A DNA stretch of 64,000 bases, from contig ONNR01000009.1 of the NCBI GenBank assembly GCA_900319235.1, positions 1 to 64,000 of the forward strand, given 5' to 3'. Position numbers and translations under genes: made by a program. The notes below the pieces were generated by a model that searched no databases, was not told the DNA's origin, and saw only the letters and a program-made list of their open reading frames with translations. Within the stretch, counting starts at the first letter, position 1, and each line of letters starts with the position of its first letter. This DNA comes from an uncultured Prevotellaceae bacterium (GTDB lineage: Bacteria; Bacteroidota; Bacteroidia; Bacteroidales; UBA3663). This document shows, piece by piece, positions 17,172-24,650 of this stretch.

Positions 17172-17518
17172 TTATTCTGCAGGTTGGTAATAATAGGTCG
17201 TCGATGGCGTATAGATGCCGAAGGTGATACCAGAGAGGAAACCATCCATGAAGGTCTGCTTCGTGGTGACCTTGAAGTGCTGCGTATCTTCCACGTAGTT
17301 TTCTACCTTGTCGTAACGAGGTTCGACGAGACCATCGATGAACTGGTGGTTCTTGACTACGGCGACCTGCTTTATGCGGCCTTGCTGATCTGGCCGATGC
17401 GATAGTCGGCAGCGTTGGTGCTGCTCTTGCGGTTGTTTACTGACTCAGCGATCTTGTCGCCGATGTAAAGGCTTGCTGAGAAGAGGATCACGGTGGTGAA
17501 GAATACGATTGCGTACAT
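17172..17518 (-). pseudogene. Bor/Iss-like lipoprotein gene, apparently frameshifted
   Basis: Two overlapping minus-strand frames together make one Bor-like protein. The upstream frame (17518 down to 17372) has the start and a hydrophobic leader (MYAIVFFTTVILFSASLYIG) and stops after 48 codons. The downstream frame, shifted by one base, encodes KNHQFIDGLVEPRYDKVENY and then TKQTFMDGFLSGITFGIYTP to a stop at 17172. The last motif is the hallmark of lambda Bor / Iss-type proteins (QTFVNGLLGFITLGIYTP in Bor). The downstream frame has no start codon before that motif, and no slippery heptamer is seen at the overlap. So the gene is either broken by a one-base indel or affected by a sequencing error. 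A complete promoter and a terminator flank it, so any damage is recent. Alternative: the 48-residue leader peptide is itself the product. Confidence 0.6.
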
Positions 17519-17584
17519 AGTTGTATAATTTTTTATTGTTATTAATATCTTGATGTTTGTTGTCTGTGAATCATTTTCACGGTG

Positions 17585-17616
17585 CAAAGGTAGGGGGATT
17601 TTTTGGTGGCTCCAAA
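17585..17616 (-). promoter_or_regulatory. Bacteroidetes promoter of the Bor-like gene
   Basis: Minus-strand -7 TACCTTTG at 17585-17592 and -33 TTTG at 17613-17616, separated by exactly 20 bp. It lies about 65 bp upstream of the ATG at 17518, which is why I do not accept the longer open frame that runs up to 17743. Confidence 0.8.
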
Positions 17617-17809
17617 TATTCTTGTGGATTTTTGATTGGGTGGTAGCGACAGGTGGGGGATGTCGCGACAGGGGTGGGGAGCGGGTCAGGAATCTGTCGC
17701 GGTGTGGCGGCCAAACATGGCCGCGACGGGGACAGAAGGGCACGAAAAAAATAGCCTTAAATCTATAATTCGTGATAAAGAAAAAGATTCTTGGATATGA
17801 ATGGGCATA

Positions 17810-17844
17810 AGAAAAACCCCAGGTTCCGGGAGGGACCTGGGGTT
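17810..17844 (-). terminator. Rho-independent terminator, minus strand
   Basis: AACCCCAGGT pairs with ACCTGGGGTT around a 10-base loop, followed on the minus strand by TTTCTT. It closes the gene ending at 17887. Confidence 0.85.
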
Positions 17845-17886
17845 GCTTATGGAATTCGTGCTCGGGAAGGAGCGGGGAATCGGGGA

Positions 17887-20592
17887 TTATTTGATCATCA
17901 CCTTCTGACCATTGATGATGTTCAGACCCTTGGCGGGAGCGACGATGCGCTGGCCGGAGATGTTGTAGATGGCCTTGCCAGTGGTCTGACCAGTAGTGAT
18001 GTTGTCAATGCCGGTGTAGAATGGAGTCTCAATCCAGCTGATGGCCGACTTGCGAACCTCGTCGGCACCGTAGTAGATGCTCTGAACACCAACCTTTGCC
18101 CAACCTTCGAAGACGGCAGCGTCGTCGTAGAAGTAGATGCTGTGGGCGTTGTCCCAAGTGCTGTAGTACTGGCTCCATGGCAGTTCGGTGGTGTCGCCGT
18201 CGAAGCCCCAATACATATCGGGTGAGAAGACGTAAGGATTAACACCGTCGACACCCTGGATCCAGATGGTGTAGAAGAGCTTCTGCGGATTGAGCGTTTC
18301 GCCTTCGGTGCCTACCTGTGGGATGTAGAAGGTGATGTAGTGCGACCATTCGTCGAAGGTGAGCGAGTTCATCGTCGGGTCGGCAGGAGTTGCGGCAACC
18401 TCATTGAACTTGGTGATGGTCACGCCGGTGAAGGTCTGCTGAGGATTGAGTTCGGTGAGCGAAGTATTGATGACGAGAGGTTGGTCGGTGGTGAACTGGC
18501 ACTTCTCGGCATCGTAGTCGAGCACGGCGTCAACCATATTGCCCTGCGCATCGACAGCAGTGAAGTAGCAATCGATGGTGGACATCCAGAAGGCGACGGA
18601 GCCCATGAACTGGTTGGCGGGGATGACATACTGTCCTGCCTCGTTCCTGGTGGCCTTTACCCACAGTTCGGCAGTGCTGGAGTTGTAGTCGGAAGCCAAG
18701 CCCTGGATATAGACATCATCGCCATCGAAGCCTGCCTTTACCCAAAGGGTGAGGTCGGCGGGATCGTAATAGGGCTTCTCGGAGCGAGCCTGGAAGATGT
18801 AGGTGTCGGTGACAAGGCCTTCGGGAGCCACGACAGCGGTGGGCACATAGTCACCGGGATAAACCTCGATGCTGTTAATCTGGGTGTTGCCGGCGATGGT
18901 GACAACCACCGTCTTAGCTTCACCAGTCCAAACCTCACCTTCGAACGTGCCGGAATCGGCGCTGTTGCCAGCGTTCCACTTGCCGTTGTTGAACACAATC
19001 TTCTTGATGACCTTGCCAACAGGAGCCTCGAAGGTGAGCGTGCCGCTATAAACGCGCAGCTGCGGGCCGTTCTTGGTGCTCCAGAAGCGGTTGGGCGTGG
19101 TGGCCTCCTCGTCCTTTGGCGAAATGGTGAGGGTGACGCCGTTTTCGGTAATTACACGGTCCTCGTTGATGTCGCCCGAGTTGTCATCGTTCGAAGAGCA
19201 AGGCTCGTCGGTCATGGCGTTGAAGTCAAAGGTGGCCTTCTCGTAGGGCTTGATGGTGAACCAGAAGATTTCGGACTTGTTCTCCTCGCCGCCACCATTG
19301 TAGATGGTCTGGATACCAATCTTGTTCCAGGAGCTGTAGTCGGCCTGCTTGAGGTACATATAGTTGTAGGCGATTTCTTCGCCGACAGTGAAGCCGTAAG
19401 GGAAGATCGTCATTGCTTCGGTGAGGCCGGAGTAGTCAGCTGGGTCGAAGGTGACATCGGAGATCTCCTGCTCGACGTCCTTGAAGAACTGGAAGAAGAG
19501 CTTGGACGAAGCCACTGCGTTGCCCTCGGTATCGACGGTGGGCACGGTGAACATAACCACGGGACCGGTGGTGGCGTCGTAGATCTGGCTGATGTTAGGC
19601 GTAGCAGGTGTAGCAGCCTTCTCGATGACCTTGGTAATGACGGGATCGTTATATACGTCACCCTTGTACTCGCGAACAGCCTCACGTACGTAGATTTCGC
19701 CCTCGGCAGTCATCTTGCCGGCTTCGGCATCGTAGGTGAAGACCACATCCTCGGGACGGAGGTAGAATTCGTAGTGGGTATAGGCGTCAGCGTCGTAGGG
19801 GCCGAAGTACTGGCCACCGGGGAAGGTGATCTTGTCGCCTTCGAGCGTACCCTTGAGCCAGGTCTCGGGCAGGTAGTGGCAGAAGCCCTGCATATAGCAG
19901 TCGTTGCCGTCGAAGCCGATGTTCACATAGCCCGAAACGGGTTCGCCGAAGTTGTTCATGGCGCTGATGGCCCATTCGTCGGTCTCCAAGCCTTCGGGAG
20001 CCACCACGGGCTGCGGGCCGGAGGTTCCTTCTTTGCCGAATACTGGCAGTACCCAGTAGCAATAGGGAGAGATTTCGTTTTCCTTACTGTTCTCGAGGAT
20101 GAATTGGGTGACAGCCTTCAGGACACCTTCGGTGGCGTTGTAGTCAAAGACGATGTCGGCAAATGTCTCAGTGTCATTGGTGCCACAAATCCATTCAGGG
20201 CCGTACTCGTCCTCTCCCACGAATTGTCCGCTGGCAAAGGTGGCGGTTGTTTCGCTGATGGTACCTTTCACCCAACCTTCGGGGAACCAATAGGCTAGGC
20301 CCTGCAGGTAGATGTCGGAGCCGTCGATGGCCACCTTGATGTCGGGCCTGAATTCCACAGGACCGGAAGCGGTGTTGACATAGAGGACACCATCGGTGGT
20401 GTGCCAGGTCTCTACGGTGGCAGAGGCAGGAGGTGTCACCAGTTCGTTTTCAGCTACGGCCTTGGGTGCCTTGCGGATGGCAGTCTGAGCTGTGCGGTCG
20501 ATGCACTTGAATGCGGTAGTCTGCTGTGCAAATGCGGTTCCACTGAACAGTGCAACCAGCATGGTAAGTAAGGTAATTTTTTTCATACGCAT
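17887..20592 (-). CDS. Large modular secreted protein with T9SS-like tail
   Basis: Function not recognised. The 901-residue protein has a signal peptide (cut near residue 22, TAFAQQ) and a mosaic of repeated beta-rich modules. Module A occurs three times (about 60-185, 205-330, 595-735), each with a core like GFDGDDVYIQGLASDY, GFDGNDCYMQGFCHYLP or AIDGSDIYLQGLAYWFP. Module B occurs twice (about 338-455 and 740-862), each ending in a line such as KIGIQTIYNGGGE or KVGVQSIYYGADE. Module C occurs once (about 460-590) and resembles the 255-residue protein at 9804. The end reads AIYNISGQRI then KGLNIINGQKVMIK, the shared sorting-tail pattern. It is a single gene with its own promoter and terminator. 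Likely a cell-surface or secreted binding protein; the ligand is unknown. Two near ATGs (20592 and 20586) are possible. Confidence 0.72.
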   Translation of the reverse strand: MRMKKITLLTMLVALFSGTAFAQQTTAFKCIDRTAQTAIRKAPKAVAENELVTPPASATVETWHTTDGVLYVNTASGPVEFRPDIKVAIDGSDIYLQGLAYWFPEGWVKGTISETTATFASGQFVGEDEYGPEWICGTNDTETFADIVFDYNATEGVLKAVTQFILENSKENEISPYCYWVLPVFGKEGTSGPQPVVAPEGLETDEWAISAMNNFGEPVSGYVNIGFDGNDCYMQGFCHYLPETWLKGTLEGDKITFPGGQYFGPYDADAYTHYEFYLRPEDVVFTYDAEAGKMTAEGEIYVREAVREYKGDVYNDPVITKVIEKAATPATPNISQIYDATTGPVVMFTVPTVDTEGNAVASSKLFFQFFKDVEQEISDVTFDPADYSGLTEAMTIFPYGFTVGEEIAYNYMYLKQADYSSWNKIGIQTIYNGGGEENKSEIFWFTIKPYEKATFDFNAMTDEPCSSNDDNSGDINEDRVITENGVTLTISPKDEEATTPNRFWSTKNGPQLRVYSGTLTFEAPVGKVIKKIVFNNGKWNAGNSADSGTFEGEVWTGEAKTVVVTIAGNTQINSIEVYPGDYVPTAVVAPEGLVTDTYIFQARSEKPYYDPADLTLWVKAGFDGDDVYIQGLASDYNSSTAELWVKATRNEAGQYVIPANQFMGSVAFWMSTIDCYFTAVDAQGNMVDAVLDYDAEKCQFTTDQPLVINTSLTELNPQQTFTGVTITKFNEVAATPADPTMNSLTFDEWSHYITFYIPQVGTEGETLNPQKLFYTIWIQGVDGVNPYVFSPDMYWGFDGDTTELPWSQYYSTWDNAHSIYFYDDAAVFEGWAKVGVQSIYYGADEVRKSAISWIETPFYTGIDNITTGQTTGKAIYNISGQRIVAPAKGLNIINGQKVMIK

Positions 20593-20639
20593 TTTTAGTT
20601 AAAGTTACGATATTAATAAAAATATGTTTATAGTTGCGG

Positions 20640-20671
20640 CAAAGGTATAATATTTTGACGAAAGCGCCAAA
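20640..20671 (-). promoter_or_regulatory. Bacteroidetes promoter of the 901-residue protein gene
   Basis: Minus-strand -7 TACCTTTG at 20640-20647 and -33 TTTG at 20668-20671 with a 20-bp spacer, about 48 bp upstream of the start. Confidence 0.82.
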
Positions 20672-20803
20672 AAATAACGTAAAATAATTTTTCTGAGAGT
20701 ATAATGAATGTGTATTTGTAACAAAAATGGCTGGAAAACTGCGGTAATGGGATAATCGGAGTATTTTTTCAGGGAATCGGTTTTTTTTTTAGGAAAATGT
20801 CCT

Positions 20804-20811
20804 TATCTTTG
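20804..20811 (+). promoter_or_regulatory. Bacteroidetes -7 element of the serine hydrolase gene
   Basis: TATCTTTG followed by CAC, an exact -7 match 40 bp upstream of the ATG at 20852. The expected -33 position is occupied by a T10 tract instead of TTTG. Confidence 0.7.
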
Positions 20812-20851
20812 CACAAGAATTTTCATCCATTACCCATTAATCAATCCAATT

Positions 20852-21916
20852 ATGAAAAAGTTGTTTTTATTATTCGCCATGACGGCACTGATGCTGTCGG
20901 GTTGCAAACCAGAAAAAGTAATCATCGACCTGCCGAGGACCGAGGCTTCGCCTGAAATCGTGGCGGCTGTCGATTCGTTCGAAAACGCCACGATAACTCG
21001 TCCCGTTCGTCCCGATTCGATTACGTTGCACAGCATCATGATCTTGAAACATGGTGAGGTTGTGCTGGAGAAATGGTTCAACGGACAGACCGCCGAGATG
21101 CCTCACGCCATGCATTCGGTGAGCAAGACGTTCACGGCTACGGCAGTAGGACTTGCCATCGACGAAGGGAAACTGAAGCTCAACGACCCTGTGATCAAGT
21201 TCTTCCCCGACAAACTGCCTGCCGAGCCCAGCGACAACCTGAAGGCCATGACCGTGCGCGACCTGCTTACGATGACTTGCGGACATGATGAGGAACCCAA
21301 GGAATTGCGTAAGGATTCCCTTGACTGGGTGTCGGCCTTCCTGGCATGGCCCGTGGTGCACAAGCCCGGCGAATATTATCTGTATAACTCTGTTGGCACG
21401 TATATGCTTTCGGCCATCGTGCAGCAGGTGACCGGCGAGAAGGTGCTCGACTACCTCGACACACGCCTGTTCCAGCCTTTGCACATCGAGCGTCCACAAT
21501 GGGACGAGTCGCCCCAGGGTATCAGTTGCGGCGGTTGGGGATTGTATCTGAAGACCGAGGATATGGCCAAGATGGGACAGTTGTTCCTGCAGAAGGGCAA
21601 ATGGAACGGCAAGCAGATTGTCCCGGCAAAGTGGCTGAAGGAGATGTCGAGCTACCAGGTGCCTTCGGCTCCTTCGGGAACACGTTTCGAGGACCTGGAG
21701 AAGGTGGGCCTGAACAAGGATAACAACGAATGGGTACAGGGTTACGGCTATCAGATGTGGATTTGCCGACACAACGCCTATCGTGCCGATGGTTTCGCCG
21801 GACAGTATATCATGGTGTTCCCCGATCGTGATGCCGTGCTGGTGCTCACCACCTCTTCGTCGCTCTACCAGCCTTATATCGACCTCATTTGGGAATATCT
21901 GCTGCCGATACTCTAA
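20852..21916 (+). CDS. Serine hydrolase lipoprotein (class C beta-lactamase fold)
   Basis: The 354-residue lipoprotein has a signal ending MLSGC. The beta-lactamase/DD-peptidase fold follows: SxxK is SVSK (HAMHSVSKTFTATAVG) near residue 90, the Tyr-x-Asn motif is YLYNSVG near 178, and VRDLLTMTCGHDEE is the usual stretch after the active-site helix. The C-terminal KTG/HxG position is not obvious; TSSS near 337 may stand there. Relatives include esterases, D-aminopeptidases and cell-wall DD-peptidases, and the sequence alone does not choose among them. It is monocistronic, with its own promoter and a strong terminator. The stop codon is followed at once by a TTAACAATT repeat. Confidence 0.85.
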   Translation: MKKLFLLFAMTALMLSGCKPEKVIIDLPRTEASPEIVAAVDSFENATITRPVRPDSITLHSIMILKHGEVVLEKWFNGQTAEMPHAMHSVSKTFTATAVGLAIDEGKLKLNDPVIKFFPDKLPAEPSDNLKAMTVRDLLTMTCGHDEEPKELRKDSLDWVSAFLAWPVVHKPGEYYLYNSVGTYMLSAIVQQVTGEKVLDYLDTRLFQPLHIERPQWDESPQGISCGGWGLYLKTEDMAKMGQLFLQKGKWNGKQIVPAKWLKEMSSYQVPSAPSGTRFEDLEKVGLNKDNNEWVQGYGYQMWICRHNAYRADGFAGQYIMVFPDRDAVLVLTTSSSLYQPYIDLIWEYLLPIL

Positions 21917-21918
21917 TC

Positions 21919-21952
21919 AATTAACAATTAACAATTAATAATTAACAATTGT
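21919..21952. repeat. TTAACAATT junction repeat
   Basis: Tandem AATTAACAATTAACAATTAA then TAATTAACAATT directly after the hydrolase stop codon. The same word family recurs at 24591-24650, 30838-30872, 58918-58950, 62824-62862 and 63868-63898, always touching or close to a gene end or start. Confidence 0.75.
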
Positions 21953-21967
21953 CGGCTTGATCATAAT

Positions 21968-22009
21968 ATCAGTTTTCGCATTCTTTCTATGCGAAAACTG
22001 ATTTTTTAT
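21968..22009 (+). terminator. Rho-independent terminator, plus strand
   Basis: A perfect 14-bp stem, ATCAGTTTTCGCAT with ATGCGAAAACTGAT, has a 7-base loop and is followed by TTTTTATTT. It ends the hydrolase transcript and touches the stop codon of the convergent gene. Confidence 0.92.
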
Positions 22010-23697
22010 TTCTCCAGATAACTGGAATGGATATCGCTGAAAAGGGTGGCAGAGGCGCCGAGGGAGCCGGTGTGCTGGATGTGGATGCCGCCAAAGGTGT
22101 TGTGTGTGATGGGTGCGGTGAGAGTCATAGGCTGCGCCAGGGCGGGGTCGTCGGGCTGATACTGGTCGTTGGAGATGCGGGCGGTCAATGTGCCTTCCGA
22201 GGCGGTGAGCGTGAGTTTGCAGCCACGACGGAAGAGGTAGCAGGTCTGCGATTCGGTGATGGGCGTTATCTGTCCGCATTGGTATTCCACGAGCCACACT
22301 TCGACGGCATTGTGGTGGTTGGGTGTGCGTATGAAGCGCAGGCCGTAGCCTGTGAGCGTGCGAGTGTCGAACTTGATGCAGATGTCGAGATACTGGCCAG
22401 TAGCGCTGCCAAAGCCTTGTCCCATCTCCTTGCAGGGGTCGAGGCTGAGGCTTAGAGTCTGTCCCTGATATGCTTCACCATCACGACCTGTGTACATCAT
22501 ACGTGCTCCGCGCACCATCGGCACGAGGCCGAAGCAGCCGTCGGCACCATCTTCGCCTTCACCGAAAGCCCAGACGGGGATGTCGCTACGCACGGCCCAG
22601 TTGTACTGGCTGATGTCGTCGGGCTTGTAGGCATCGAGGGTCCATGCGCCCGGGATGATCTGGGGCTGGTTGGCAATAGGAAGGTTGACGGGAGCCATCG
22701 GCATGGGAACGTCGGGCGTGGTGGGCACATTGTAGGGTCGGCCGTTGAGCGTGCAGCCCGTCATCACGCAGACGTGCTTCGGATTGGGCTTGGGAGTCCA
22801 GGCTAGTTGGAGGTCGGGATCGTCGCTGGTCCAGCGGCAGTCGCGCATCGTGACGGGAGAAGAAGCCTTGGTGAGGTATTGGATGCCGCGTACCTTCGAA
22901 TGGATGTCGCAGTCGATGAAGGTAGCACCTTCGCGCGACGTGGCATAGAAAGGCTTGCTGCCGTAGAACGTGAAGCCGCATTGGCGGTAGGTGCCGGTGC
23001 CGCAGAGCGCATCGTCGGTGCATTCGAAGTAGCAGTGGTCGAAATCCACATGATCGGCACCCACGAAGGGACAGAGGTTGAGACGAGAGATGAAGCGGCA
23101 GTTGCGGATGGTATAGCGGTCGCCACGGCAGATGACGAGCTGGGCCTGCACGATGGCAGGGTTGCGTTTCGGGCGGTTGAGGCGTGGATTGCGCGGATAG
23201 ACGAGATCGACGTTGCAGTAGTTGCCGAAAGTGATGTTTTCGGCATGGATGTCACTGCCCGTGAAGTGGAGCATGGTGAAGTTGCCGTCCGAACCCTGTG
23301 TCTGACCACGGTTGCAGGCAATGACGACATCCTCGGGATTGTCGCTGAGTCCGATGAGGCGCAGGCGGTCCACCTTGACCTTGAGGCCGAAGGGCGATTC
23401 GCGCGGCACGTCGGACACTCGGATGGCAGGGTCGTCGGGATCGTCGATCCAATAGACCGAAGGTTCGATGCAGATGTCGGTCCACAGGGTGTCCTTGTCA
23501 TTATTGGCTTGCGCAAAGAGAAGTGCCTCGTTGACCGTTCGGAAGGTGTAGCGCGAGGGGCGCGTCTTCATCTGGTCGTTGACGTAGAGACGATGTGCCG
23601 ACGAGGTGACCTGCTGGCCACCCATTTGGAAACGTGTCTGTGCCTCACAGGTGAGAATCACGAGTGAGAGAGTTAGGAAGGTGAGGAAGGGTTTCAT
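22006..23697 (-). CDS. Secreted pectinesterase-like right-handed beta-helix protein
   Basis: The protein has about 563 residues from the ATG at 23697; the frame extends three codons further to a TTG that I do not use. A signal peptide (MKPFLTFLTLSLVILTCEAQ) is followed by a parallel beta-helix at about 40-300. The helix carries pectin-methylesterase-like rungs: YTFRTVNEALLFAQANNDKD, LRLIGLSDNPEDVVIACNRG, HAENITFGNYC, YTIRNCRFISR and DHVDFDHCYFECTDDALCG. The QAQ/Asp catalytic set of true CE8 enzymes is only partly suggested (QAQLVICRGDRY). The C-terminal half (about 330-563) looks like a beta-sandwich. Role is probably plant-polysaccharide ester or lyase chemistry, but activity is not certain. 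Gene orientation and the terminators on both sides suggest a single-gene unit. Confidence 0.65.
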   Translation of the reverse strand: MKPFLTFLTLSLVILTCEAQTRFQMGGQQVTSSAHRLYVNDQMKTRPSRYTFRTVNEALLFAQANNDKDTLWTDICIEPSVYWIDDPDDPAIRVSDVPRESPFGLKVKVDRLRLIGLSDNPEDVVIACNRGQTQGSDGNFTMLHFTGSDIHAENITFGNYCNVDLVYPRNPRLNRPKRNPAIVQAQLVICRGDRYTIRNCRFISRLNLCPFVGADHVDFDHCYFECTDDALCGTGTYRQCGFTFYGSKPFYATSREGATFIDCDIHSKVRGIQYLTKASSPVTMRDCRWTSDDPDLQLAWTPKPNPKHVCVMTGCTLNGRPYNVPTTPDVPMPMAPVNLPIANQPQIIPGAWTLDAYKPDDISQYNWAVRSDIPVWAFGEGEDGADGCFGLVPMVRGARMMYTGRDGEAYQGQTLSLSLDPCKEMGQGFGSATGQYLDICIKFDTRTLTGYGLRFIRTPNHHNAVEVWLVEYQCGQITPITESQTCYLFRRGCKLTLTASEGTLTARISNDQYQPDDPALAQPMTLTAPITHNTFGGIHIQHTGSLGASATLFSDIHSSYLEK

Positions 23698-23711
23698 GGG
23701 GTACAAGAATG

Positions 23712-23735
23712 GACCCCCTCGGATTAGAGGGGGTC
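23712..23735 (-). terminator. Terminator-like hairpin after the LysE-family gene
   Basis: GACCCCCTC pairs perfectly with GAGGGGGTC around a 6-base loop. On the minus strand the hairpin lies 4 bases past the LysE stop and is followed by CATTCTTG, a weak U-tract. It also precedes the ATG at 23697. Confidence 0.65.
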
Positions 23736-23738
23736 TGG

Positions 23739-24422
23739 TTATTTATTGATGAAAAGATAATAAAAGCCGTTGCCGAAGCCGAAGAGGGCGATGCCAAACA
23801 TAATGAGGGCAATGCCGTGGTTGATGTTGCGGAGCGTGCGCACGCCGAAGTTGTTGCGTACCTTGTTGACCACCCAGGTGATGAGGAACCACCAGCCTAC
23901 GGCTCCCGAGATGAGGCTGACAAATCCGACGATATAGAGCCACCAGTTCTTGGTAGAAGCAGCAAAGAGGAAGTTGGTGCGTGCGAAAAGCGCGATGAAG
24001 AAAAAGATGATGAACGGATTGCTCACCGTGATGCCGAAGCCCGAAAGGAAGTTCTTCAGGATACCCGAGGTCTTCAGACGGGGCGACAAGCTATCGGCCG
24101 AAGTGTCCTTGTTCTGCAGCGACGAGGCAGGATTGGATTTCCAAAGATAGACGGCATAGGCGGCGATGGCCAGCGAACCCACAAACTGGAGGGTCGATTC
24201 ATACTGGTCGAGCCAATCGACCACCAGGCCCAGAAAGAAGACGGTGACGACAGCGTAGAAGAAGTCGGAAAGCGAGGCGCCCAGTCCGGTGAAGAGTCCG
24301 GGCAGTCGGCCCTTGTTGAGCGTACGCTGGATGACGAGAATACCTGTCGGGCCCATAGGGGCCGACACCAGGACACCAATCACGGCGCCCCACACGATGG
24401 TGAATATGGTTATCTCGAACAT
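23739..24422 (-). CDS. LysE/RhtB-family amino-acid exporter
   Basis: The 227-residue inner-membrane protein has about six transmembrane helices: FTIVWGAVIGVLVSAPMGPT, LSDFFYAVVTVFFLGLVVDW, LQFVGSLAIAAYAVYLW, FIIFFFIALFARTNFLF, YIVGFVSLISGAVGWWFLIT and ALIMFGIALFGFGNGFYYLF. The early PMGPTG motif and a short loop between helices 3 and 4 fit LysE-type export proteins. The start is the ATG at 24422; the frame also reads a TTG one codon earlier. Substrate is unknown (an amino acid or small metabolite is likely). It has its own -7 element upstream and diverges from purL. Confidence 0.85.
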   Translation of the reverse strand: MFEITIFTIVWGAVIGVLVSAPMGPTGILVIQRTLNKGRLPGLFTGLGASLSDFFYAVVTVFFLGLVVDWLDQYESTLQFVGSLAIAAYAVYLWKSNPASSLQNKDTSADSLSPRLKTSGILKNFLSGFGITVSNPFIIFFFIALFARTNFLFAASTKNWWLYIVGFVSLISGAVGWWFLITWVVNKVRNNFGVRTLRNINHGIALIMFGIALFGFGNGFYYLFINK

Positions 24423-24453
24423 CAAAAAAGGGGTGTTTAGGCTGAATTTTGTG

Positions 24454-24461
24454 CAAAGATA
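24454..24461 (-). promoter_or_regulatory. Bacteroidetes -7 element of the LysE-family gene
   Basis: Minus-strand TATCTTTG followed by CAC, about 32 bp upstream of the ATG. No exact -33 TTTG at the 20-bp distance. Confidence 0.7.
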
Positions 24462-24505
24462 TAGACTTTTTTCGAATCTTCCGCATTTATATCAAATTTT
24501 TTTTG

Positions 24506-24513
24506 TATTTTTG
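24506..24513 (+). promoter_or_regulatory. Bacteroidetes -7 element upstream of purL
   Basis: TATTTTTG followed by CACC matches TAnnTTTG. It lies 138 bp before the purL ATG and leaves a long leader that ends in a TTAATTGTTAA-type repeat. No purine riboswitch core is recognisable in that leader. Confidence 0.65.
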
Positions 24514-24590
24514 CACCGCAAAAGGCGTTTTTAACCCTTTTTGCCCCAATTTTAGGGATATTTGTCATTCGTGTTTTGCCAATACTAATT

Positions 24591-24650
24591 GTTGATAGTT
24601 ATTTGTAATTGTTAATTATTAATTGTTAATTGTTATTTGATATTTGATAT
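24591..24650. repeat. AATTGTTAA junction repeat in the purL leader
   Basis: Reverse-complement form of the TTAACAATT word: AATTGTTGATAG, TAATTGTTAATTATTAATTG, TTAATTGTTATTTGATATTT, ending right at the purL ATG. The ribosome-loading region of purL is therefore made of this repeat. Confidence 0.65.

Larger units (their letters stand above)
17519..17886. other. Gene-free stretch with a minus promoter and a minus terminator
   Basis: Holds the promoter of the Bor-like gene (17585-17616) and the terminator of the 901-residue protein gene (17810-17844). Between them 17620-17800 is G-rich on the plus strand and has no feature I can name. Short plus- and minus-strand frames here overlap the promoter and are not supported. 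Confidence 0.5.

Noticed and set aside
17372..17743. Longer 123-codon version of the frame containing the Bor leader
   Set aside because: The consensus promoter at 17585-17616 lies inside it, so translation must start downstream, at 17518.
22006..23697. Firm CE8 pectin methylesterase call
   Set aside because: The beta-helix is convincing, but the catalytic Gln/Asp/Asp/Arg set cannot be placed with confidence, so I call it only pectinesterase-like.
24514..24650. Purine riboswitch in the purL leader
   Set aside because: The leader is A/T repeat without the conserved three-way-junction loops of purine aptamers.
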